A stretch of DNA of 64,000 nucleotides from Roseiarcus sp963782255 (GTDB lineage: Bacteria; Pseudomonadota; Alphaproteobacteria; Rhizobiales; Beijerinckiaceae), in NCBI GenBank assembly GCA_963782255.1, contig CAWAIS010000001.1, positions 4,464,001 through 4,528,000 on the forward strand. The letters are read 5' to 3'. Below are positions 27,124 through 36,214 of this stretch, in pieces. Under the pieces are notes generated by a model. The model saw only the letters and a list, made by a program, of their open reading frames with translations, was not told where the DNA came from and made no database searches. A program made the translations under genes and the position numbers. The stretch's first letter is position 1. Each line of letters begins with the position of its first letter.

Positions 27124-27152
27124 ACCCTAGTGAAGCGGCGCTGCGGCGTCAA
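27124..27152 (-). promoter_or_regulatory. Promoter of the ilvB operon
   Basis: On the minus strand, TTGACG (27147-27152) and TAGGGT (27124-27129) are exactly 17 bases apart. Transcription would begin near 27117, just upstream of the leader peptide. Confidence 0.65.
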
Positions 27153-27434
27153 GCGCGTGCGGAGCGCGCTTTTGTCGCGCCGCCTAAGCGACCGCGGGCT
27201 GCGATGAGAGGAATGCGGAGCCGAATGGGCGCAACAGACAGCGGACAGCCGCCGCCACGAAGGCGCGGAGGCAGAGGGGCGTCTCGAGACTTGTCATCCT
27301 TGATCTTCTGGAAATCGAGGCCGGCCGCCTGCAAGCGATCCCTCAAGGAGCTTGAAGTTGCAACTGACAATAAGGCGCCTAAGCCTCTGATAAGACGCGG
27401 GCGCGGGACAACTGAGCGAGGAGCTGACGAGCCG

Positions 27435-28328
27435 ATGACCATAAAAACCGTCGACGCCGGAGCGTTGCGCATCGCGTACGAAGAGTATGGCCCAGCCGAC
27501 GGCTGGGCATGCGTGCTCGGGCACGGTTTCCCCTATGACGCTCACGCCTACGCCGACGCTGCGCCGATCCTGGCGGACGCGGGAGCGTTCGTGATCGTCC
27601 CTCATCTGCGCGGCTTCGGGCGAACCCGGTTTCGCTCGCCTGACGCGCCCCGCTCGGGCGAACAGGCGGCGCTCGGCGCCGACCTTCTCGCGTTCATGGA
27701 TGCGCTAAAGATCGAGCGCGCCGTGCTCGGCGGATACGACTGGGGCGGGCGAGCGGCTTGCGTCGTCTCGGCGCTCTGGCCCGAGCGCGTCGTCGCGCTC
27801 GTCTCAGGCAATTCCTACAACATCCAGAACATCGCGCGCGCGATGGACCCGGCGCCGGCGAGCGAGGAAGCCGCCCTCTGGTATCAGTACTACTTCCATA
27901 GCGAGCGCGGCCGGCGCGGCCTTCACAAGGATCGGCGCGGCATCACGCGTTTGCTCTGGCGGCAATGGTCGCCAACCTGGGACTTCGACGAAGCGACATT
28001 CGATCGAACCGCCGACGCCTTCTATTGTCCGGACTTCGTCAACGTGGTGATCCACTCCTATCGTCACCGCTACGGCCTCGCGGAGGGAGATCCGGCTTAT
28101 GCGGAGATAGAGGGGGCGCTCGCGGCCCAGCCGCCGATCACGGTGGCTGCTATCACGGTCGACGGCGACAAGGACGGCGTCAATCCCGGCACGTCGCATC
28201 ACGCGAAGAAGTTCGTGGCCGCGCACGAGCATCGCGTGTTCGCCGATACGGGGCACAATCTGCCGCAGGAACGGCCGCAGGAGTGGGCGCGCGCGGTGAT
28301 CGACGCGCGCGCGATGGCGCTGAGGTAA
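27435..28328 (+). CDS. Alpha/beta hydrolase, epoxide hydrolase/haloalkane dehalogenase-like
   Basis: A 297-residue protein if started at ATG 27435 (MTIKTVDAGALRIAYEEYG); the longer open frame upstream overlaps the ilvB promoter and has no homology. The oxyanion motif GHGFPYD is near residue 34. The nucleophile elbow reads GGYDWGGR near residue 103, so the nucleophile is aspartate, as in epoxide hydrolases and dehalogenases, not serine. A late histidine (DTGHNLPQERP) completes the triad. The substrate is unknown. It is immediately followed by an IS200/IS605 remnant. Confidence 0.8.
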   Translation: MTIKTVDAGALRIAYEEYGPADGWACVLGHGFPYDAHAYADAAPILADAGAFVIVPHLRGFGRTRFRSPDAPRSGEQAALGADLLAFMDALKIERAVLGGYDWGGRAACVVSALWPERVVALVSGNSYNIQNIARAMDPAPASEEAALWYQYYFHSERGRRGLHKDRRGITRLLWRQWSPTWDFDEATFDRTADAFYCPDFVNVVIHSYRHRYGLAEGDPAYAEIEGALAAQPPITVAAITVDGDKDGVNPGTSHHAKKFVAAHEHRVFADTGHNLPQERPQEWARAVIDARAMALR

Positions 28329-28332
28329 GTAT

Positions 28333-28966
28333 CCCCCGGCAGAGCCGGGGGCTTTAGGATTTGAGCCGCTTGAAGCGGCAGGAGGGGTCGCTGACGCGGC
28401 CCCTTGAGTTTGGAGCCGCCCAAGGGGGCGCTGTCAACGCCAGAGGTTCAACTGTTCCAGCCTCTGATCTTCCTTTTCTTGATTGCGGATGTAGGCGCGG
28501 ATGGCCTGCTCATCGCGCCCGACCGTGTTGACGAAGAATCCTCGGGCCCAAAAGTGCTGCCCAACGAAATTGCGTTTGCGCTCTCCATAAACTCTGGCCA
28601 TGTGGATCGCGCTCTTGCCCTTGATGAAGCCGACCACTTGCAAACCGCGTATTTCGGCGGGATCGAAAGCAAAGCATGTGGACATGATCGGGCATCAAAT
28701 GCCCTTCCTCGACCTTCGACTCCTTCTGGTGCGCGAGCTTGCGGAACACTTCGCCCAGATGCCGCCGTAACTCTTGATACAGCGTCTTGCGCCGACATTT
28801 CGGAATGAAGACAACATGATATTTGCAGTCCCAAATTGTGTGGCTTAGGCTCTCATACTCGTCCATCGGTGGAGTTCCTTTCGTGTGAGTGGCTGCTCAC
28901 GTTGGAACTTCGCCGGTGGACCGCCGGACACGTCAAACTTCTACTGCCGCCCCGGCACAGCCGGGG
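28333..28966 (-). mobile_element. IS200/IS605-family element, decayed
   Basis: A transposase remnant is bounded by two similar hairpins: CCCCCGGC-AGA-GCCGGGGG at 28333-28351 and CCCCGGC-ACA-GCCGGGG at 28950-28966. Hairpin ends without inverted terminal repeats are typical of IS200/IS605 elements. The exact cleavage points cannot be set. The left hairpin begins 4 bases after the hydrolase stop codon and may also act as its terminator. Confidence 0.75.
28434..28866 (-). pseudogene. tnpA: IS200-type Y1 transposase tnpA, frameshifted
   Basis: The N-terminal half is clear (HTIWDCKYHVVFIPKCRRKTL, then GHLMPDHVHM with the HUH metal motif). After DHVHM the reading frame breaks. The expected SIPPKYAV piece is in a second frame and the C-terminal half (QVVGFIKGKSAIHMARVYGERK, then the catalytic Tyr in AIRAYIRNQEKED) in a third. 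At least two frameshifts therefore lie near 28640-28700. The gene cannot make an active transposase. Confidence 0.88.
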
Positions 28967-29439
28967 GGTCTCCCGCTTACGCTAGCGGCGCGATTCGATC
29001 ATGATGAAGGTGCGAGCTCCGGGGTTTGGCGCGGGCGTCGTCGGCTTTGAAGCGCGCGGCGCGATTCCTTGGCCTCTGGCGATCGCAGTGGAAACCGGCG
29101 TCGATTTCCGGATTTCAAAGAAGACCAACAATTTCTTGCCAAGGGCGCCAAAAATCTGTTCTACATTTGTTCTCGACAAGTCGCCGCCTTGAAGGAGCGG
29201 GCCGAGCATCCGGTTCGGGCGAAGCCGTTCCGCCTGCAGCCGCTCGCGACCGATCCATCGCAAGCGGCGCGCGGCGCGCGTGGCGATAAGTCGGGAAGGA
29301 AGAGCCAAGGGTCGGCCCCTCAAACCCGGGGCGTTTGGGTCGTCGGCGTCGGCGGCGTGCGAGGCGTGACGGCAGAAGCGGCTGGCCCGGAAACCCGGAA
29401 AGCAATTGCTCGGCCCGGAGCGGAGAGATTGGCATCGAT

Positions 29440-30060
29440 AAGAGGGGCAAGGGCGATTCGGATGGCTTGGAGGGCGCCGACCGACTGTCTGCGGCCGGTT
29501 TCGATGACGGCTCGGATGTCGGCGTATTGTTTTGCGCCCCACTGGGAGCGGAAGCCGTTGGTGATTTTGCGATAGATGGCGCAGAGGGCAACGAGCGCTC
29601 GGAGTCGTTGTTGGTCCGGAGAACGGCGCGGTTGGACATGAAGAGGAGAAGTTGGGGCGGAGCTTTTCGATCATCTTTTTCCATTCGACGCCTGCAAGAT
29701 GAACGGGGGTCAAGGCCAAGATGCGGTCAAGGTCGGCTTCGAGGCGTCTTTTGTGGATTTCGAGCGTGGCGTCGTTCCCATGTGTCGCGTCCTTGGAGCG
29801 GCGGGGACGGGTCAGGAAAAAAGCGTTCTGACCGTGGTGGAAAACCCACAACCACCAGCCTCGCTTGCCGACCCGCAAGCCGGCCCCGGGCTCTTCGACC
29901 CGGGGCCACGCTGCCAGACACCAGCTTGGCGCGGATGGCGGCGCTGGCGGCGGCGAGGCCGTTGCGCGCCGCTGAATGTTGACCAGCGCGCCTTCGCTGA
30001 CGGAAAGGCCAAGGCGTCGCGCATAATCGGCCCTGGCCGCCTCGGCCGAACGGCGGGAGA
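29440..30060 (-). pseudogene. IS66-family transposase remnant (TnpC type)
   Basis: Fragments of an IS66 transposase follow in order on the minus strand but in three frames. The first is an N-terminal piece with GLSVSEGALVNI and WWLWVFHHGQNAFFLTRPRRSKD. A deletion then removes the central catalytic region, because the text jumps to DATLEIHKRRLEADLDRI. NRAVLRTNNDSERSL follows in a second frame, then AIYRKITNGFRSQWGAKQYADIRAVIETGRR in a third. It is an old, dead copy. Flanks 28967-29439 and 30061-30155 hold no gene I can support. Confidence 0.82.
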
Positions 30061-30155
30061 TCCGAATCTCAGGTCGACGCTTGAGCGAAATGCAGGGCCT
30101 CCGCCCAAGCGCCCATGCTGCGAGAAGCCCATTCATTAGCGAGCGAGGTGAGGCC

Positions 30156-30941
30156 CTAGCTCGCCATCGCTCCCGGGCCCGGAATCGCGCCGGGAGGGCA
30201 CTTGCCGAGGATGATCATGCCGAGCACTTCGTCCTTGGTCATGTCCTGCACCAGTCCGGTGCCGACGATCTGGCCGTTCTTCATCACGGTCACGCGGTCG
30301 GCGAGGTCGAACACGTCGTGGATGTCGTGGCTGATGAGGAAGATGCCGATGCCCTCGGCCTTGAGCTGCTTTACGAGCTCGCCGACCTGGCGCGTCTCGG
30401 CGGGGCCCAGCGCCGCGGTCGGCTCATCCAGGATCAGGATGCGGGCGTTGAAGTGGATCGCGCGGGCGATGGCGACCGACTGGCGCTGGCCGCCGGAGAG
30501 GGCGATCACCGGCTCCTTGAAGCGGCGGAAATTGGGATTGAGCCGCCCCATCACCTTGCGCGCTTCCGCTTCCATCGAGGCGTCGTCGAGCGTTCCCCAG
30601 CGGGTCCTGAGCTCGCGCCCGAGATAGAGATTCGAGGCCGCGTCCACGTTGTCGGCGAGCGCGAGCGCCTGATAGACCGTCTCGATGCCGTAATGCTTGG
30701 CGTCGCGCGGGTTGTTGATCGCGGCCTCCTGCCCATCGATGAAGATGTGGCCCGAGTCGCGCTTGTAGGCGCCCGACAGCACTTTGATGAGGCAGGATTT
30801 GCCGGCGCCGTTGTGGCCGAGGAGGCCGACGACCTCCCCGGGATAGAGATCGATCGAGGCGTCGTCGACGGCCTTGAGGCCGCCGAAGGCTAGCGAGATG
30901 TCCTTCATCTCGACGAGGGGGGTTCGGGCTTGAGCGTCCAT
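30156..30941 (-). CDS. xylG: Xylose-type sugar ABC transporter ATP-binding protein
   Basis: A 261-residue single-domain ATPase, unlike the usual double-domain XylG. It has Walker A GHNGAGKSCLIK near residue 42, signature ALSGGQRQ near 151, Walker B ILILDEPTAALGP near 172 and H-loop FLISHDIHD. It closes a minus-strand operon (binding protein, permease, ATPase) and starts 4 bases after the permease stop. Single-domain ATPases of this type work as homodimers in some alphaproteobacterial sugar importers. Confidence 0.87.
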   Translation of the reverse strand: MDAQARTPLVEMKDISLAFGGLKAVDDASIDLYPGEVVGLLGHNGAGKSCLIKVLSGAYKRDSGHIFIDGQEAAINNPRDAKHYGIETVYQALALADNVDAASNLYLGRELRTRWGTLDDASMEAEARKVMGRLNPNFRRFKEPVIALSGGQRQSVAIARAIHFNARILILDEPTAALGPAETRQVGELVKQLKAEGIGIFLISHDIHDVFDLADRVTVMKNGQIVGTGLVQDMTKDEVLGMIILGKCPPGAIPGPGAMAS

Positions 30942-30945
30942 TTTC

Positions 30946-32271
<1,326 letters not shown>

Positions 32272-32305
32272 GCTCTCTCTCCCCGTTGCTCTTTTCTTCC
32301 GACGT

Positions 32306-32369
32306 CGCCCGCGGAACCGGCGGGCGTCGCTTTTTTGGAGGAGCCGCGCCGCCGTATGAGCGGCGCGGC
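32306..32369 (-). promoter_or_regulatory. Tandem hairpins between xylF and xylH
   Basis: Two stem-loops lie in the intercistronic gap: CGCCCGC/GCGGGCG (32306-32312 with 32320-32326) and GCCGCGCCGC/GCGGCGCGGC (32343-32352 with 32360-32369). Neither is followed by a U-run in the operon direction. The likely role is to stabilise or partly terminate the mRNA so that more binding protein than permease is made; this is inference. Confidence 0.6.
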
Positions 32370-32405
32370 CGTCGCTGTCATCGCCCTGCCCAGGGGGCAG
32401 TCAGC

Positions 32406-33455
32406 TCATTTGCAATACGGGGTCATCGCTGGCTTCACGCCGGCGCAGACTTCCGCCTTGGTGATCCACCCCTTGTCGACGATCACGTTGAGGTTGGCCT
32501 TGGTGACGGCGAGCGGGGTCAGCAGGATGCCATCGACCGTCATGTGCTTCGGACCGCCCGAGAAGGGCTTCACGTCGGGGATGGAGGACCGCTTCTTGCC
32601 CTCGGCGAGCGCGATGGCCGCCTCGCCCGCGGTCTTGCCAAGGTCGCGCGCGTCCTTCCAGATCGAGACGGTCTGGGTTCCAAGCGCGATGCGGTTGATC
32701 GCCGCGTGGTCGCCGTCCTGGCCCGAGACCGGGACGACGCCCGCCATGCCCTGCGCCGTCAGGGCCGCCACGACGCCGCCCGCCATGCCGTCGTTCTCCG
32801 CCACGACCGCGTCCACCTTGTTGTTGTTCTTGGTGAGGATCTGCTCCATGTTCTTCTGGGCGTTGTCCGGCTTCCACCCGTCGGTGTAGGATTCGCCGAC
32901 GTTCTTGATCTTGCCGGCCGCCATTGCCGGCCCCAGAACTTCCTTGATGCCCGAGAACAGGAAGTCCGCGTTCGGATCGCCCTTGTCGCCCTTGATGAAG
33001 GCGTAATTGCCGGCGGGCTTGGCCGCCTCGATCGCCTTCGCCATCATGCGGCCGACGCCAACGTTGTCGAAGGTGACGTAGAGCACGTTCGGGCTCTCGA
33101 TCAGGCGGTCGTAGGCGATGACGGGGATGCCCTCGTCGGTCGCCTTCTTGACCGCCGGGAGAATCGCTTCATTGTCCATCGCGAGGATGAGCAGGACGTT
33201 CGCGCCTTTCGAGATCAGGCTTTCGACGTCGGTGAGTTGCTTGCTCGGCGAGGCCTGCGCGTCGGCGGAGATGTATTTCGCCCCGACCTTGTCGAGCGCC
33301 TTCCTGATCGCCGCCTCGTCGGTCTTCCAGCGCTCTTCTTGGAAGTTCGACCAGGAGACGCCGACCGTGATGTCCTTGGCGGACGCGGCCAGCGACGTCA
33401 GGCCGACCGACCCGAGCAACGTCGCCCCCAGCACCATTGATGTTACCAATTTCAT
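32406..33455 (-). CDS. xylF: D-xylose-type ABC transporter substrate-binding protein
   Basis: A 349-residue periplasmic-binding-protein-like I protein with a signal peptide to about residue 25 (AASA). The mature part follows XylF closely: GVSWSNFQEERWKTDE near the start, ISKGANVLLILAMDNEAI, VIAYDRLIESPNVLYVTFDN and VSGQDGDHAAINRIALGTQTVSIWKD. The gene is first in the operon and carries a GGAGG ribosome site. No xylose isomerase or kinase is nearby, so the sugar is assigned by family only. Confidence 0.88.
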   Translation of the reverse strand: MKLVTSMVLGATLLGSVGLTSLAASAKDITVGVSWSNFQEERWKTDEAAIRKALDKVGAKYISADAQASPSKQLTDVESLISKGANVLLILAMDNEAILPAVKKATDEGIPVIAYDRLIESPNVLYVTFDNVGVGRMMAKAIEAAKPAGNYAFIKGDKGDPNADFLFSGIKEVLGPAMAAGKIKNVGESYTDGWKPDNAQKNMEQILTKNNNKVDAVVAENDGMAGGVVAALTAQGMAGVVPVSGQDGDHAAINRIALGTQTVSIWKDARDLGKTAGEAAIALAEGKKRSSIPDVKPFSGGPKHMTVDGILLTPLAVTKANLNVIVDKGWITKAEVCAGVKPAMTPYCK

Positions 33456-33593
33456 GCTCTTTCCTCCACTTCATGGTCCCCAAGGACCCGACTAAAGCTC
33501 TTAAGATCGTTGGCTCACCGGACAATTGGGCGGGCCACGCACACTAATCCCCGATCATGCGAGGACGCAACCGGTCGGCGTCTCAGCGAACCC

Positions 33594-34625
33594 TCACGGC
33601 AGATTGTCCCTCATCACGATATCGATGCGAATCTTCTCCTGTTCCGCGAGGATCGGTTCGTTCCGGGTCAGCGAAAGGAGGACCCGAATCGCCGACCGGG
33701 CCTCGTGGCCAGGGTCCTGCGCGATGACCGCGTCCATAATCCCGCGCAGCAGGCATCGCCGAGTGACGCTCGTCAGATCGTGGCCAACGAAGACGACACT
33801 CGATTCCCGGCCCCTGTCCGCGATCGCCTTGGCGACGCCGGCGGTTCCGGCCCCGGCATTGTAGATCGCGACCAAATCAAAATGATCTGCGATCATCCTC
33901 GACATGAGGGTTTCGCCGACATCATCCCGATCGTGTCCCTCAACCGGACTGAGAACCGCAAGGTGCGGATACTCCAGACTCAGCACCTGATTGAAGCCGA
34001 ATATCCGCTCGGCGTGATCGCGCAGCGACTGCGAACCCGCGATGACGCCAACCTTGCCCGTCCGGGTCCCGACGAAGCGGCCGACAAGCGAACCAGCCGT
34101 TCGCCCCGCAGCGACGTTATCGATCCCGACGTAGTGGTGGCGGCGCGAACCCGGCACGTCGGAGACGAGCGTCACGACGTGAGTTCCCCCGGCGACGAGA
34201 TCGTCGATCGCCGCGCGCACGCTCTGATGGTCGAGGGCGACGACGGCGACGCCATCATAGCCGCCGGCCACGGATTCAAGCGTTTCCGTAAGCGCTGGCG
34301 GGCTGAACACGTCGGCCGCGATCAATTCCAGGCTCGCGCGGCGGCCGGCGAGCCAACCGGACATCTCGCGAACATTGTCGAGGATCATCTGCATGAAGAC
34401 GTTGGACCCCTCCGGCATGATGAAGGCGAACCGCGTCGCATGCCTGCGCGCGAGTTCCGCCCCCGCCGCCGACGGCCGGAAGCCGTACCGGTCGATCGTT
34501 TCCCGCACCCTTCGCGCGGTGTCTTCGCGTACGCCTGCGCGGCCATGCAAAACGCGGTCGAGGGTCGCCACGCTGACGCCTGCCTCCCGAGCGATGTCCT
34601 TCAAAGTGAGGTGGCTTGACGCCAT
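33594..34625 (-). CDS. LacI-family transcriptional regulator
   Basis: A 343-residue protein when started at 34625 (MASSHLTLKDIAREAG), which has AAGGA at good spacing. The N-terminal LacI helix-turn-helix (LTLKDIAREAGVSVATLDRVLHGRAGV) covers about residues 5-50. A periplasmic-binding-protein-like sugar-sensing domain follows (RFAFIMPEGSNVF near 70, then VAVVALDHQSVR). It lies 138 bases upstream of xylF on the same strand and probably controls that operon in response to the imported sugar. Confidence 0.88.
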   Translation of the reverse strand: MASSHLTLKDIAREAGVSVATLDRVLHGRAGVREDTARRVRETIDRYGFRPSAAGAELARRHATRFAFIMPEGSNVFMQMILDNVREMSGWLAGRRASLELIAADVFSPPALTETLESVAGGYDGVAVVALDHQSVRAAIDDLVAGGTHVVTLVSDVPGSRRHHYVGIDNVAAGRTAGSLVGRFVGTRTGKVGVIAGSQSLRDHAERIFGFNQVLSLEYPHLAVLSPVEGHDRDDVGETLMSRMIADHFDLVAIYNAGAGTAGVAKAIADRGRESSVVFVGHDLTSVTRRCLLRGIMDAVIAQDPGHEARSAIRVLLSLTRNEPILAEQEKIRIDIVMRDNLP

Positions 34626-34789
34626 ATCCATCCTTATTGCACCGATCCTTAGCAATCAGCGCTGAGAAGCGCAACTCAAATTCTGAGGTTGATCGGGCTC
34701 GAGCGAAGCGATTGGGCTTGCGGGCGGACGCCGGAACGTGACAAAGAGGCGTCAACGATCCGCCGTTCCGACGGCGAGGTGCGAGGGAC

Positions 34790-36214
34790 ATGAAACGCCA
34801 GGGAGTTGTTGCAGCGTTTGGCGCATTGGCCGGCGTCGTGGCGGCGGGCGCCGCATTCGGCGGCAGCTGGGACGAGCGCGTCTTCACTCCGGGATCGCAT
34901 TTGGACTTCGCCGCGATTGCAGCCGCAGGGCCTTCGGCTCTTCCCGCTCTCATCGAGCGCGGACGCCAGCTCTTCAAAGCCAAATTCACCACGGTCGACG
35001 GCGCCGGCCGGCCGAAGGCGACTCAGGCCATCATCCCGACCAAGCGCAGGAGCGGGGTCAACCCGCCCTTCAGCCGGACGAGCGGACCCGATTCCAACTC
35101 CTGCTTCGGCTGCCACAACGATCCGGCGGAAGGCGGCTCAGGCGACGACGTCGCCAACGTCTTCGTCTCCGAAGGCTTTGAGAGCGCGCAATTCGATAGC
35201 ACCGATCCCTCGTTCTCGAGCGAGCGCCACACCATTGCGCTGATGGGGGCGGAACTCGTCGAGCTCCTGGCGCGGGAGATGACGGCGGACCTGCAGGCCA
35301 TTCGCTCCGATGCGGTCAAGCGCGCCTGGGCCTCGGGCGCGGAGGTTCGCGCGGACCTCGTCACCAAGGGCGTCCGCTTCGGCTGGATCGTCGCTCATCC
35401 CGACGGCATGGTCGACCTCGACTCGGTCGACGGCGTCGACGCTGATCTCATCGTGCGGCCGTTCAGCCGTAAGGGCGTGTTCACGTCGCTGCGGCAGTTC
35501 ACCATCAACGCGCTCAACATCCATCACGGGATGGAGGCAGTCGAGCGCTTCGGCGCGCGCTGGACCGGAAGCCACGATTTCGGAGAGAGCGGCGTGCCCG
35601 ACGCGGTGACGCCGGGCGACGTCTCCGCGCTCGTCGCTTTCCAGGCGACCCTCCCGCCCCCGACGGTGAAAAGCGATCTTCCCGACGACTGGCGCATCGC
35701 AGCGAAGCAGGGGGCGGCGAATTTCGAGGAGCTCGGCTGCGCGTCGTGTCACGTCGAGACGCTGCCCTTGAAGTCGCTCGTCTTTACCGATCCCGCCCCT
35801 TACGACATGGCGGGCACGCTGCGCGCGGCGGAGGTCAAAGAGCCGATCCGTATCGATTTGAGCAGTTTCCCGTTCGCCAAGACCCTACAGAAGAACGACA
35901 AGGGCGAGTGGCTCATTCCCCTCTACAGCGACCTTAAACGCCACCTGATCGTCGACGAAAACGTCAATGCGCTCGGCAACGAATTGCAGGCGCAGCGTTT
36001 CGTCGAGCGCGATGTCTTTCTGACGCCGCGGCTTTGGGGTGTGGGATCGACCGCGCCCTACGGCCATAACGGCGACTTCCGCATGCTGGACGAGATCATC
36101 GCGGCGCACGGCGGCGAAGCGCGCTTCTCGCGCGACGCCTATCTCGCGCTTGATGCGAAGCAACGCGACAGCGTCGTCGCCTTCCTTCGCTCGCTCGTCA
36201 TCGAGGCGCCCTGA
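34790..36214 (+). CDS. Di-heme oxidoreductase (DHOR-like, putative thiol oxidoreductase) c-type cytochrome
   Basis: A 474-residue exported protein. The N-terminal hydrophobic segment (about residues 5-24) is a signal peptide or anchor. Two heme-c motifs are visible, C105-F-G-C108-H109 and C317-A-S-C320-H321, in the arrangement of DHOR/DUF1111 proteins. The C-terminal TPRLWGVGSTAPYGHNGDFRMLDEII block, with AHGGEA after it, is characteristic of the family. It starts the plus-strand two-gene unit; its stop overlaps the next start by one base (TGATG), so the two proteins are probably made together. The substrate is unknown. Confidence 0.85.
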   Translation: MKRQGVVAAFGALAGVVAAGAAFGGSWDERVFTPGSHLDFAAIAAAGPSALPALIERGRQLFKAKFTTVDGAGRPKATQAIIPTKRRSGVNPPFSRTSGPDSNSCFGCHNDPAEGGSGDDVANVFVSEGFESAQFDSTDPSFSSERHTIALMGAELVELLAREMTADLQAIRSDAVKRAWASGAEVRADLVTKGVRFGWIVAHPDGMVDLDSVDGVDADLIVRPFSRKGVFTSLRQFTINALNIHHGMEAVERFGARWTGSHDFGESGVPDAVTPGDVSALVAFQATLPPPTVKSDLPDDWRIAAKQGAANFEELGCASCHVETLPLKSLVFTDPAPYDMAGTLRAAEVKEPIRIDLSSFPFAKTLQKNDKGEWLIPLYSDLKRHLIVDENVNALGNELQAQRFVERDVFLTPRLWGVGSTAPYGHNGDFRMLDEIIAAHGGEARFSRDAYLALDAKQRDSVVAFLRSLVIEAP

